64,000 nt of DNA from an uncultured Flavobacteriales bacterium (GCA_905479915.1 CAJQOH010000038.1:35914-99913); one strand, 5' to 3'; shown: positions 8,864 to 17,474, counted from the first letter of the stretch. Notes: generated by a model from the sequence alone, not told the origin. Translations and numbers: made by a program.

Positions 8864-9241
8864 CTAGAGTCTCTTAAATTCAAATGGAATTTGAATAATT
8901 GATTCCAAATCTTCTCCTAAGGCTTCCATATCCTCATCATCTTCATCAAAGTTCCATATTACTTTCACATTATGACCAGATTCTTTTAAATAAATTTCAA
9001 GCCTTTTCATTAATATGAGTAAACACTCTGTAGAATGTGTGTTTAAATAATCCAAGTAGACAAACAAAATAACCTCTTTAGGGTCCGTCTTAATAAACTC
9101 TGCTATCCAATCTTCAAGAGGTTGATAGAGTTTTACCGGATTTTCAGGAATAGAACGACCAACAATTTTTAACAATCCAGAACTTGGATTAAAATCGATA
9201 CTCGGACATTTAAATTCGCCCTCTATTATTAGTGGTTTCAT
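8864..9241 (-). CDS. SiaC-type regulatory phosphoprotein (DUF1987)
   Basis: The 125-residue protein matches the DUF1987/SiaC family, a STAS-like partner-switch protein. In Pseudomonas SiaC the kinase SiaB phosphorylates Thr68 and the PP2C phosphatase SiaA removes the phosphate, which controls a diguanylate cyclase. Here YLNTHSTECL places a Thr exactly at residue 68, in the same sequence setting. The C-terminal acidic run (NFDEDDEDMEALGEDLE) is also family-like. The PP2C gene follows 52 bp downstream in the same direction, which supports a phosphoprotein-phosphatase pair. No SiaB-like kinase gene is visible in the window, so the kinase must be elsewhere or replaced. Confidence 0.78.
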   Translation of the reverse strand: MKPLIIEGEFKCPSIDFNPSSGLLKIVGRSIPENPVKLYQPLEDWIAEFIKTDPKEVILFVYLDYLNTHSTECLLILMKRLEIYLKESGHNVKVIWNFDEDDEDMEALGEDLESIIQIPFEFKRL

Positions 9242-9271
9242 AACACTAACAAAACTAATTAAGTTGGTGGA

Positions 9272-9904
9272 CTATTTCAAAATCTCAGCAAAAGATTTCT
9301 TAAACTTTTCAACCTTTGGGCTTACCACTGCTCTACAATATGGTTGATTGCCATTAGAACTAAAGTAATCTTGGTGATAATCTTCTGCAGGATAAAAACT
9401 CGCTATCGACTCTATTTCAGTAACAATAGGGTCATCAAATACTTTATCAGCATTTAATTTATTTAAAATAGCAAGAGCAACTTCTTTTTGAGATTCATTA
9501 TGATAATAAATACCTGAACGATACTGTGTACCTACATCTCCACCTTGTCTATTTAATGTGGTAGGATCATGAACTTGCCAAAACACTTCTAGTATTTTAG
9601 CTAAAGAAACTACCTCAGGATCATAAACTATTTGACAAACTTCAGCATGACCGGTTCTACCAGTACACACTTCTTTATAAGAAGGATTTTTAATAGACCC
9701 ATTAGAATATCCTGAAACAACACTTTCAACACCTTTTATATCTTGAAATATTGCTTCTACACACCAAAAACAACCTGCACCTAAAGTTATTGTATCCATA
9801 TTTGAATGATTAATTTCTGTTTTGGTTTTTATCTTTTCTGCCTTATAATCGTTACAAGACATCAAAACAAAACCTGTTATAATTGTTACTATAATTTGCT
9901 TCAT
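9272..9904 (-). CDS. msrA: Peptide-methionine (S)-S-oxide reductase, lipoprotein form
   Basis: MsrA reduces methionine S-sulfoxide in proteins. The catalytic motif GAGCFWCVEAIF is present, followed by the conserved SGYSNG, GHAEVCQIVYDP, HDPTTLNRQGGDVGTQYRS and AEDYHQDY segments. From the ATG at 9904 the protein starts with a lipoprotein signal (lipobox VLMSC, Cys 17), so it should work in the periplasm on oxidised envelope proteins. A longer frame from a TTG at 9943 would put 13 basic residues before the signal peptide and is less likely. It is followed by the SiaC gene and preceded by dapA on the same strand. Confidence 0.9.
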   Translation of the reverse strand: MKQIIVTIITGFVLMSCNDYKAEKIKTKTEINHSNMDTITLGAGCFWCVEAIFQDIKGVESVVSGYSNGSIKNPSYKEVCTGRTGHAEVCQIVYDPEVVSLAKILEVFWQVHDPTTLNRQGGDVGTQYRSGIYYHNESQKEVALAILNKLNADKVFDDPIVTEIESIASFYPAEDYHQDYFSSNGNQPYCRAVVSPKVEKFKKSFAEILK

Positions 9905-9952
9905 GCGTTTTAGTTTTATTCTCCTAAAACTAAAATTCAGCAATATTATTAC

Positions 9953-10828
9953 CTAATAAGATGTTATCAAGTCTTTAATGCTATTGTTTGTCTTTTCACT
10001 GACATTAACCAGTGGCAAACGAACAGCATCTCCAATAATTCCCAAATCTTTTAACGCTGCTTTTACTCCTGCAGGATTTCCTTCACAAAACAATAAGTCT
10101 ATCATAGAAAAATACTTGTAATGCAAATCTCTAGCAGTATCCATATCATTAGTTAAAGCTGAACCTACCATTCCCGAAAATCCTTTTGGAAAAGCATTGG
10201 CCAAAACAGAAATTACTCCATGTCCTCCACTGGCAATCATTGGCAGTGTTAAGGCATCATCTCCAGAAATAACTAAGAAATCTGAAGGTGCTGTATTTAT
10301 GATTTCCATACACTGCTCTAAACTTCCTGAAGCTTCTTTAACAGCAATAATATTGTCAAAATCTTTTGCCAAACGAACTGTAGTTTCAGCTAATATATTA
10401 GAACTTGTTCTACCTGGAACATTGTATAATATGATAGGCAATTTAGATGCCGCAGCAACTGCTTTATAATGTTGGTAAATCCCTTCTTGAGTAGGTTTAT
10501 TATAATATGGGCTCACTGATAAAATAGCATCAACACCTGTAAAATCTGTTGATTTGAATGCTTCTACAACAGTTGAAGTACAATTTCCTCCTACACCCAG
10601 GACAATTGGCAACCTTCCATTATTAATTTTAATAATAAAAGCCAATGTTTCTTCTTTTTCCTGTTTACTTAAAGTTACAGATTCACCCGTTGTACCTTGT
10701 ACAACCAAGTAATTAATTCCATTAGCGATTAAATGTTCCACTAACTTTTCTAGCCCTTTGTAATCTACACTCTTGTCTTCATTAAATGGAGTTACAATTG
10801 CTACACCTGTTCCTTTAAATTTTTTCAT
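9953..10828 (-). CDS. dapA: 4-hydroxy-tetrahydrodipicolinate synthase
   Basis: DapA condenses pyruvate with aspartate semialdehyde, the first committed step of lysine and diaminopimelate synthesis. It is a TIM barrel with VQGTTGESVTLS near the N terminus, the catalytic Tyr in LYNVPGRTS, and the Schiff-base Lys in IAVKEASG. The 291-residue length is standard. The next enzyme of the pathway, dapB, is also in the window about 15 kb away and is not in the same operon. Confidence 0.94.
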   Translation of the reverse strand: MKKFKGTGVAIVTPFNEDKSVDYKGLEKLVEHLIANGINYLVVQGTTGESVTLSKQEKEETLAFIIKINNGRLPIVLGVGGNCTSTVVEAFKSTDFTGVDAILSVSPYYNKPTQEGIYQHYKAVAAASKLPIILYNVPGRTSSNILAETTVRLAKDFDNIIAVKEASGSLEQCMEIINTAPSDFLVISGDDALTLPMIASGGHGVISVLANAFPKGFSGMVGSALTNDMDTARDLHYKYFSMIDLLFCEGNPAGVKAALKDLGIIGDAVRLPLVNVSEKTNNSIKDLITSY

Positions 10829-10959
10829 AACTTATTTTTTTTGTAAAGATTCTATTATTTCATCAAATCATGAAGTATTTTAAATTATTTAATTAATAGT
10901 TATTTCTATTTAAATTAAACGATAATCTTAACTAATTTAGACCTCAACAAAATTCATTT

Positions 10960-11745
10960 ATGAAATCTAAACAAGAAATAGTAAACAACTGGCTTCCTCG
11001 ATACACAGGAACGGAATTAAAAGACTTTGGAAAATATATTTTATTGACCAATTTCAACAATTATGTTGATGTTTTTGCAGAGCAACATAATGTTGAAGTT
11101 AATGGAACTGATAAAGCAATGCCCAATGCAACTGCCAACGGAATTACTATTATCAATTTTAGTATGGGAAGTGCCAACGCTGCTACTATTATGGATTTAT
11201 TAAGTGCTATAGAACCTAAAGCATGTCTGTTTTTAGGAAAATGTGGAGGTTTAAAAAAGAAGAATGAATTAGGAGATTTCATACTCCCTTTAGCTGCAAT
11301 TCGCGGTGAAGGAACATCGGATGATTATTTACCACCTGAGGTACCAGCTTTACCAGCTTTCACCCTTCAAAGAGCTGTCTCATCTACCATTAGAGGAATG
11401 GGAAAAGATTATTGGACAGGTACAGTTTATACTACCAATCGTAGGGTATGGGAGCATGATGAAGACTTTAAAGATTATTTAAGAGAAATTAGAGCTATGG
11501 CCATTGATATGGAAACTGCAACTCTTTTTGTTACCGGGTTTGCCAATAGCATTCCAGTGGGAGCATTGTTATTAGTTTCTGATCAACCAATGATTGCTGA
11601 AGGTGTAAAAACAGATAAAAGTGATGCTTCGGTCACTAAAAACTATGTAGACAATCATATTTCAATAGGTATAAAATCTTTGGAAGAAATTAAGAATAAC
11701 GGCACCAGTGTTAAACACTTAAAATACTCATACACTGAAGATTAA
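10960..11745 (+). CDS. amn: AMP nucleosidase, short Bacteroidota form
   Basis: The enzyme hydrolyses AMP to adenine and ribose 5-phosphate. The 261-residue protein has the phosphorylase-type core, with FLGKCGGLKKKNELGDFILP, AAIRGEGTSDDY and AIDMETATLF, and corresponds to the short AMP nucleosidase-like form rather than the 480-residue E. coli Amn. The Met-Glu pair in AIDMETAT is the expected nucleoside-binding segment. Its TAA overlaps the ATG of holA by one base, so the two are probably cotranslated. A related nucleoside phosphorylase activity cannot be excluded from sequence alone. Confidence 0.85.
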   Translation: MKSKQEIVNNWLPRYTGTELKDFGKYILLTNFNNYVDVFAEQHNVEVNGTDKAMPNATANGITIINFSMGSANAATIMDLLSAIEPKACLFLGKCGGLKKKNELGDFILPLAAIRGEGTSDDYLPPEVPALPAFTLQRAVSSTIRGMGKDYWTGTVYTTNRRVWEHDEDFKDYLREIRAMAIDMETATLFVTGFANSIPVGALLLVSDQPMIAEGVKTDKSDASVTKNYVDNHISIGIKSLEEIKNNGTSVKHLKYSYTED

Positions 11746-12746
11746 TGGATCACATTCAGATAATAAAAGACATAAAGAATAAAGTATATCATCCGGTTTA
11801 CTTTTTAACTGGTGATGAGACTTACTACATAGATTTAATCTCCGATTATATCGAAAACAATGTACTAGATGAGACCGAAAAAGACTTTAACCAAACCATA
11901 TTATACGGTAAGGAGAGTGATATAACGACTATAATTGCTGAAGCCAAACGCTACCCAATGATGGCCAATAATAATGTGGTAATTATTAAGGAAGCACAGC
12001 ACTTGGGTGCTCAATTAGATAAATTAGAAAGCTACTTAGAAAACCCTACCCCCTCTACATTGTTGGTTTTCTGTTATAAATACAAAAAAGTAGACGGTAG
12101 AAAAGCTATCGGAAAGCTTTTAAAAAAGAAAACAATCTATTTTGAATCTAAGAAGCTTTATGACAATCAGGTTCCTGATTGGATTACTGGTTATTTAAAA
12201 AAGAAGCGCTATTCCATTACTCCTCCTGCTGCTATGTTAATTGCTGACTCATTAGGTACTGATCTTGGAAAAATTGTAAATGAGCTAGAAAAATTAACCA
12301 TCAATGTTTTAGAAGGCAATGAAATTACTCCTGAAACAGTTGAAAAAAACATAGGAATTAGTAAAGACTTCAACAACTTTGAGCTAAACAAAGCTTTAGG
12401 CAGTAAAGATATTTTAAAAGCCAACAAAATTATTTTCCATTTTAGTAAAAATGAAAAAGACCACCCTTTAGTCGTTACTATTGGATTAATGTACAGTTTC
12501 TTTAGTAACATATTAAAAGTGCACTATACCAAAGACAAATCCAAAAACAACTTGGCTTCTGTTTTGCGTATTAGTCCATTTTTTGTTGGGGAATATGAAA
12601 CTGCAGCCCGCAATTACCCTATTCGTAAAACAGTAAAAATAATTGAATATTTAAGGGATTACGATTTAAAATCTAAAGGTGTAAACAATACCTCTGCTTC
12701 TAATAGTGAGCTACTAAAGGAGTTGGTTTTTAAGGTTTTACATTGA
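11745..12746 (+). CDS. holA: DNA polymerase III subunit delta
   Basis: HolA is the clamp-loader subunit that opens the beta sliding clamp. The 333-residue protein has the family's opening (YFLTGDETYYIDLISDYI), an AAA-like fold with LVFCYKYKKVDGRK, and the C-terminal helical collar domain. As in other delta subunits there is no functional P-loop. It is translationally coupled to amn upstream (TAATG) and followed after one base by a small membrane-protein gene. Confidence 0.88.
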   Translation: MDHIQIIKDIKNKVYHPVYFLTGDETYYIDLISDYIENNVLDETEKDFNQTILYGKESDITTIIAEAKRYPMMANNNVVIIKEAQHLGAQLDKLESYLENPTPSTLLVFCYKYKKVDGRKAIGKLLKKKTIYFESKKLYDNQVPDWITGYLKKKRYSITPPAAMLIADSLGTDLGKIVNELEKLTINVLEGNEITPETVEKNIGISKDFNNFELNKALGSKDILKANKIIFHFSKNEKDHPLVVTIGLMYSFFSNILKVHYTKDKSKNNLASVLRISPFFVGEYETAARNYPIRKTVKIIEYLRDYDLKSKGVNNTSASNSELLKELVFKVLH

Positions 12747-12747
12747 A

Positions 12748-13116
12748 ATGGACATCAATACTTGTTTTAAATATCTCAATTTTATATCGGAAGAAGCCAG
12801 TCGATTTTTATCAGATGGAAAAATATCTGATGATGAAGTGATTAGATTTTCTGTTGAATTAAATAAATTCAAAAAAGAATCTACTTCAAGCAACCTTCCT
12901 GAAAAGTTAAAGATGAAAATTAATTTAATGAACTTTAACTATTCTCCTAAACAAATTGAACTTAACTCTATGTTTTGGTTAGCCGGCATATTAACCTTAG
13001 GATTCTGGTCTATTTTAATTCACATTAAAAGACAAAGCACTAGGAAATCGAAATTGGAGGAGATCAGAAGCTTTTCAAATAGTCTTGCTATGGAAATCAA
13101 ACTAAACTATTTGTAG
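12748..13116 (+). CDS. Small membrane protein of unknown function
   Basis: I do not recognise this 122-residue protein. The first 75 residues are charged and mostly helical. One hydrophobic segment follows (about residues 74-92, MFWLAGILTLGFWSILIHI), then a basic stretch (KRQSTRKSK) that would lie in the cytoplasm by the positive-inside rule. The start lies one base after the holA stop, so it probably belongs to the amn-holA transcript. It has no signal peptide or cysteine motif. Confidence 0.6.
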   Translation: MDINTCFKYLNFISEEASRFLSDGKISDDEVIRFSVELNKFKKESTSSNLPEKLKMKINLMNFNYSPKQIELNSMFWLAGILTLGFWSILIHIKRQSTRKSKLEEIRSFSNSLAMEIKLNYL

Positions 13117-13475
13117 TTTCTAAATCAAGTTCAGAATGACAAAACACAGCGTTAGGGATAGAAGTGGCATCCTTTTTCTTTAAGTCACATTTCGACTCCG
13201 CTCAATGACCGAAAGAAAAAGATACAACGAATAGCCCGTTTAAACGCCCAAACAACACCACACAAAAAAACAGCTTAGTACTTTTATAAATATAATGAAG
13301 TGATTGAAAAAATTCTGTGAAAAATTATTTTTTTCACAATACCCATCATAAACAGTGGCTTTCAGATAAGTATACATACTGATTACTAATACCACTTTTC
13401 CACACATCAAGGGTTCATTTTATTTTTATTTTTGATAGAAAATGATTTTTAAGAGAGATTTACGAATCTATCACT
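13117..13475. other. 359-bp intergenic stretch with a structured element and no gene
   Basis: This is the longest gene-free stretch in the window. Its first 130 bp hold a structured repeat-like element (described separately) preceded by a short phrase (AAGTTCAGAATGACA) of a kind I recall as repeated in Bacteroidota genomes. The remaining 230 bp are AT-rich; I see no ORF, no tRNA and no convincing promoter, although promoter signals for the next gene should lie there. Confidence 0.6.
13149..13248 (+). ncRNA. Candidate Flavo-1-like RNA or intergenic repeat
   Basis: GCGTT at 13149 can pair with AACGC at 13243, GGG at 13155 with CCC at 13235, and a perfect 10-bp stem forms between CTTTTTCTTT (13172-13181) and AAAGAAAAAG (13212-13221). 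The conserved-looking phrases GTTAGGGATAGAAGTGGCAT and GAATAGCCCG flank the stem. They match my memory of an intergenic motif common in Flavobacteria that I associate with the Flavo-1 RNA family. The loop carries a second repeat-like phrase (TTCGACTCCGCTCAATGACC). Strand and transcription are not shown by the sequence. Confidence 0.5.
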
Positions 13476-14300
13476 ATGAAAAAAATAAATTTTAAAAATA
13501 TCCTTTCATTTTGGATAGGCTTTTCCATAATAGCTTTATCGTTCTCAATAATAAAATTCTCAAATACATTACTTAAAGTAAATAACAACATCCCTGAAAT
13601 ACTTAATCAAATTGAGGCTATTAATCAAAGAATAGATACAATTTCAACAAGAACTATTCCTGATATTATCAATCTCACTCCCAAAATATTGAGTCAAATA
13701 GATAGTGTTCAAACAAAAATACCACCGATCTTACTACGAGTTGATTCTATTACCAAACAAATACCAAATATCACCAACACCATTGATAATGCTACAGAAA
13801 CCACCAATCAAACCTTAATTCGAATAGATTCAATTAATAAAAAAATACCAGAAATTTTTAATTTAGTGAATATTACAAATGACTCTATCAGTAATTACTT
13901 AAATCAAACAAAAGTGATTATAACCAATGCTGATAATATAGCTAAAGATGCTGGTAGAAATGCTACTAAAGGTGTTATTGGAGGCATTGTATCCATCCCT
14001 ATTGATGTAGTTAAAGGAGCTGGTAATTTTGTTCTAGGAAAATACAGCAAGCTAACAAAGAAAGAAATTATTGAAGTTGAAAAAGTAGTTGTAGAATTCT
14101 TGAATAAGAATTCTACAAAAAATAAGTTGAAGTGGAATAGTGAAAAAATTAAAAAATCTGGCACAATAGAAATTTTAAAAAAATATCAAAGACAAGGAAA
14201 ATTTATTAAGAAAATTAAACTTACTCTTAATGAGAATAATGAATCTATTATTGTTCATTTTTATCAAAAAAAAGACAAGTCTTGGTTTTTTTTGAAATAA
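13476..14300 (+). CDS. Membrane-anchored coiled-coil protein with 14-residue IP repeats, unknown function
   Basis: I do not recognise the family. An N-terminal transmembrane helix (about residues 10-28) is followed by a long helical region (35-150) built from repeats of the form IPxIxxxIDSIxxK. Pro residues fall at 40, 62, 83, 97 and 125 and Asp residues at 54, 76, 90, 104 and 118, so the core has a 14-residue (two-heptad) period. A glycine-rich hydrophobic segment (about 165-188, containing GVIGGIVSIPIDVVKGAG) could insert into or lie on a membrane. The last 80 residues form a small basic alpha/beta domain ending in KDKSWFFLK. It stands alone after the structured intergenic element and is convergent with the lyase gene. 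Confidence 0.6.
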   Translation: MKKINFKNILSFWIGFSIIALSFSIIKFSNTLLKVNNNIPEILNQIEAINQRIDTISTRTIPDIINLTPKILSQIDSVQTKIPPILLRVDSITKQIPNITNTIDNATETTNQTLIRIDSINKKIPEIFNLVNITNDSISNYLNQTKVIITNADNIAKDAGRNATKGVIGGIVSIPIDVVKGAGNFVLGKYSKLTKKEIIEVEKVVVEFLNKNSTKNKLKWNSEKIKKSGTIEILKKYQRQGKFIKKIKLTLNENNESIIVHFYQKKDKSWFFLK

Positions 14301-14354
14301 TTCAAGAAATATATTCAGTAAAAAAAACGTTTTACAGCAAAGTATAAATTACAT

Positions 14355-14384
14355 TAAAAAGCAGCTACTATTTCTAGTAACTGC
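14355..14384 (-). terminator. Terminator between convergent genes
   Basis: GCAGCTACTA (14361-14370) pairs with TAGTAACTGC (14375-14384) with one C-A mismatch. On the minus strand the hairpin is followed by TTTTT, so it mainly serves the lyase gene. Confidence 0.7.
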
Positions 14385-14408
14385 TCTTAACCTATCCGTA
14401 AATTAATT

Positions 14409-15605
14409 TTAACCTACAGCTTCTATATGTCTTTTAATAGCTTGGTACGTTCTTTCGATATTATTGTCTAAACCAATAGAAATACGAACTAAACCATCAG
14501 ACAATCCCATTTCAGTTCTTTCTTCTTCTGGAATTTCTGAAGATGTACTTCCGCCTGGAGCACTAAATAAAGTTTTATATGAACCTAAACTAACAGCCAA
14601 ATAACCAACATTATCATCTTGCATTTTTTCCATTAAAGCATTCGCTTTTTCAGAGTTTTGCATATCAATAACAAACAATCCACCAAATCCAAACTCTTCA
14701 TTAAACATGTTTTTCATTGTTTCATGCTGAGGGTGACTTTCTAAACCTGGATAAATAATTCTATAGCCATCTTTGGCTAAACTTGTTGCCAAATGCATTG
14801 CATTATAACTGTGTTGCTTCATTCGGATATGAAGTGTTCTTAAATTCTTTAGAATGCTTGAAGATCTAAAACTATCCAATACAGGTCCTAAAAGCATAGC
14901 TGCACCATCATTCACATCATACATTGAGTTAATAAACTCTTCAGATCCACAAACAGTCCCAGCAACACAATCACTCATCCCATTAATAAACTTTGTCATA
15001 CTATGTACAACAACATCAGCACCTAATTTCGCTGGAGAAAAAATCATTGGAGAGAATGTATTATCCACTACCAATTTACAATTGTTGGCCTTAGCAATTT
15101 TTGAAAGCTCAGTAATATTAGAAACCTCTAACATTGGATTACTAATCGTTTCACAATAAATAACTTTAGTTTCAGGAGTTATAGCTGCTTTAACTTGCTC
15201 TAAATTGGTAGTATCTACAAAAGTTGAATTGACACCAAATTTCGGAGCAAAGTTTTTAAAGAAAGCATAGGTCCCACCATAAATGGTTCTACTCGTTACA
15301 ATATGATCATCAGCATTACATAACTGTAAAATAGCTGAAGTAATAGCTCCCATTCCAGACGCCATTACACAAGCACTTTCTGTCCCTTCCATTTCTGCCA
15401 AAGCCATAGATAAATATCTATTGGTTGGGTTCCAGTGTCTAGAGTATAAATAACATCCTTCTACTTCACCTTCAAAAACACCTTCCATTGTTCCTGCCCT
15501 TAAAAAGGTATAGGTAGAAGAGTCTGTAATTGAGGGGTTTACTCCCCCATATTCTCCAAAATATTGTAAATCTTGAATATTATCTGCTGGATTAAATTTT
15601 GACAT
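14409..15605 (-). CDS. Cys/Met metabolism PLP-dependent enzyme, methionine gamma-lyase-like
   Basis: A fold-type I pyridoxal-phosphate enzyme of 398 residues. Visible are YSRHWNPT, the PLP-phosphate loop SGMGAIT, VDNTFSPM and the Schiff-base Lys in HSMTKFING, and the C-terminal SLGSYKTLFSAPGGSTSS. The sequence is closer to methionine gamma-lyase-type enzymes than to the cystathionine gamma-synthase at 60.9 kb, but the substrate cannot be fixed by eye. It is divergent from an Lrp/AsnC regulator gene with a 165-bp shared upstream region, a usual arrangement for an amino-acid catabolic enzyme and its regulator. TATTTTTG at 15635-15642 on the minus strand is a plausible -7 element. Confidence 0.8.
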   Translation of the reverse strand: MSKFNPADNIQDLQYFGEYGGVNPSITDSSTYTFLRAGTMEGVFEGEVEGCYLYSRHWNPTNRYLSMALAEMEGTESACVMASGMGAITSAILQLCNADDHIVTSRTIYGGTYAFFKNFAPKFGVNSTFVDTTNLEQVKAAITPETKVIYCETISNPMLEVSNITELSKIAKANNCKLVVDNTFSPMIFSPAKLGADVVVHSMTKFINGMSDCVAGTVCGSEEFINSMYDVNDGAAMLLGPVLDSFRSSSILKNLRTLHIRMKQHSYNAMHLATSLAKDGYRIIYPGLESHPQHETMKNMFNEEFGFGGLFVIDMQNSEKANALMEKMQDDNVGYLAVSLGSYKTLFSAPGGSTSSEIPEEERTEMGLSDGLVRISIGLDNNIERTYQAIKRHIEAVG

Positions 15606-15770
15606 ACTTAGATAGTTTTAATGTTATTTTCATTCAAAAATAGAACAATTACAACTTTAAACCTATAACATCACGTAAATACAGAAAATAACACTGTAAA
15701 AATTAATTAAAGTAGATTATTCAACTTATTTTTGTGTTGAATTTATTCTTTAACAGAAAAATTTTCTTTT

Positions 15771-16229
15771 ATGAATTTAGATAAGATTGATAAGCAGATA
15801 TTAATATTATTACAACATGACTCTTCTCTTAAAACAAAGGAAATTGCAGCAAGTATAGGACTATCTATTACACCAACTTATGATCGAATTAAACGACTAG
15901 AGAAAGATGGTGTAATTGAAAAGTATGTGGCTATTCTGAATAAAAAAGCCATAAACAAATCTGTAACAGTAATTTGTCACATTACTTTACAGAAGCATGA
16001 ACAAAGTTTATTGACTAAATTTCAGAATGAGATTACTAAAATTGATGAAGTAATCACATGTTTTCACATTGCAGGTAATTATGATTATATCCTTAAAATA
16101 ATTGTTCCTGATTTAGATTCATATAGAGATTTTATCACCAATAAAATTTCTATCATTAAGAATGTAAGTAACGTACACAGTTCCTTTGTGATGACAGAAG
16201 TGAAAAATGAAACCGCTCTTTCGCTTTAA
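15771..16229 (+). CDS. Lrp/AsnC family transcriptional regulator
   Basis: The 152-residue protein has an N-terminal winged helix-turn-helix (LDKIDKQILILLQHDSSLKT, then IGLSITPTYDRIKRLEKDGV) and a C-terminal RAM ligand-binding domain (residues 70-150, with HIAGNYDYILKI). Such regulators form octamers and respond to amino acids. It is divergent from the methionine gamma-lyase-like gene, which is its probable target. A -7-like TATTTTTG lies at 15727-15734. Confidence 0.9.
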   Translation: MNLDKIDKQILILLQHDSSLKTKEIAASIGLSITPTYDRIKRLEKDGVIEKYVAILNKKAINKSVTVICHITLQKHEQSLLTKFQNEITKIDEVITCFHIAGNYDYILKIIVPDLDSYRDFITNKISIIKNVSNVHSSFVMTEVKNETALSL

Positions 16230-16235
16230 TGCACT

Positions 16236-16243
16236 TATATTTG
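16236..16243 (+). promoter_or_regulatory. -7 promoter element next to the flavoprotein start
   Basis: TATATTTG matches TAnnTTTG and ends 7 nt before the ATG at 16251, which would give an mRNA with almost no leader. No convincing -33 element was found. Confidence 0.4.
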
Positions 16244-16250
16244 CCACACG

Positions 16251-17468
16251 ATGAACAAAACTGATGTTATTATTGTAGGAGGAGGTGCAGCAGGAATATT
16301 TGCGGCCATCAATATAGGGGCTACAAACCCTGAATTGAAAGTAGTTGTATTAGAAAAAACAACTAAGTTGCTTTCTAAAGTAAAGATTTCTGGAGGTGGA
16401 AGATGTAACGTTACACATGCTTGCTTTGATCCGAATGAACTGGTAAAATATTATCCTAGGGGAGAAAAAGAATTAAGAGGTCCTTTCCATCAATTCCAAC
16501 CTGGAGATACCATTGCTTGGTTTTCTGAAAGAGGTATAGAACTTAAAATTGAGGATGACGGTAGAATGTTTCCGATAACAAATAGTTCGCAAACCATTAT
16601 AGATTGCTTTCTTAAAGAAATAGAAAAATACAACATCGATATTCGTTATCAATCTTCTGTAGAATCTATTAATCATTCAGAAAATGGCTTTACGATACAG
16701 CTGCAAGATGAGCAGTTAAACTGTAGCAATCTAATTGTAGCTACTGGTGGCTTTCATAAAACAGAAGGGTATCATTTTATGCAACACCTTAACCATACTA
16801 TTATTCCACCAAACCCTTCGCTTTTCACTTTTAATTTACCAAAAAATGAGCTACTCAAATTACAAGGTTTAGTAACTCAGGTAGAAATTAAAATATTGGG
16901 CAGTAAATTTTCAGAAAGTGGTCCTTTACTTGTTACACATTGGGGAGTGAGTGGTCCTGCAATTTTAAAATTATCATCTTGGGCAGCTCGATTTTTATAC
17001 GAGAAGAAGTATGAATTCGACTTTATGGTAAACTGGTTACCCAATCACGATGAAACGAGTTTAAAAGAACTTTTTAACGCTTACAAACAAAATTATGGAA
17101 GTAAAAAAGTATTCAATCAACTAGAATTAGAAATTCCTAAAAAATTAAAACATTTTCTTTTAGAAAAAGCTGGTATATTATCTGATATTAAATGGGCTGA
17201 TGTAAACAAAAAACAATTTAACAAACTCATTCAACTGCTAACAGCAGACATCTACCCTTCTAAAGGAAAAACAACCTTTAAACAAGAATTTGTAAGTTGT
17301 GGTGGTATCCAATTAAATGAAGTGAACTTTAAAACGATGGAGAGTAAATTGGTTCCCAAACTCTACTTTGCTGGTGAAGTATTAAATATTGATGCTTTAA
17401 CGGGTGGTTTTAATTTTCAAAATGCTTGGACAACCAGTTGGATTGCTGCTCGGAGTATATCTAGTTAA
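16251..17468 (+). CDS. FAD-dependent oxidoreductase of the HI0933/BaiN family
   Basis: A flavoprotein with the dinucleotide-binding motif IIVGGGAAGIFAA at residues 7-19, then KISGGGRCNVTHACFD, the family signature. Further marks are RMFPITNSSQTI, VTHWGVSGPAILKLSSWAAR and, at the C terminus, CGGIQLNEV and AGEVLNIDALTGGFNFQNA. The biochemical role of most family members is unsettled; bile-acid BaiN is one described member. It begins 21 bp after the Lrp gene. A second, more distant relative of the same superfamily lies at 20.7 kb. Confidence 0.87.
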   Translation: MNKTDVIIVGGGAAGIFAAINIGATNPELKVVVLEKTTKLLSKVKISGGGRCNVTHACFDPNELVKYYPRGEKELRGPFHQFQPGDTIAWFSERGIELKIEDDGRMFPITNSSQTIIDCFLKEIEKYNIDIRYQSSVESINHSENGFTIQLQDEQLNCSNLIVATGGFHKTEGYHFMQHLNHTIIPPNPSLFTFNLPKNELLKLQGLVTQVEIKILGSKFSESGPLLVTHWGVSGPAILKLSSWAARFLYEKKYEFDFMVNWLPNHDETSLKELFNAYKQNYGSKKVFNQLELEIPKKLKHFLLEKAGILSDIKWADVNKKQFNKLIQLLTADIYPSKGKTTFKQEFVSCGGIQLNEVNFKTMESKLVPKLYFAGEVLNIDALTGGFNFQNAWTTSWIAARSISS

Positions 17469-17474
17469 TAAAAT

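Noticed and set aside
13117..13475. Possible tRNA or small coding gene in the long gap
   Set aside because: No acceptor-stem pattern with a GGTTCRAATCC-like T loop and no frame above about 30 codons with start and stop.
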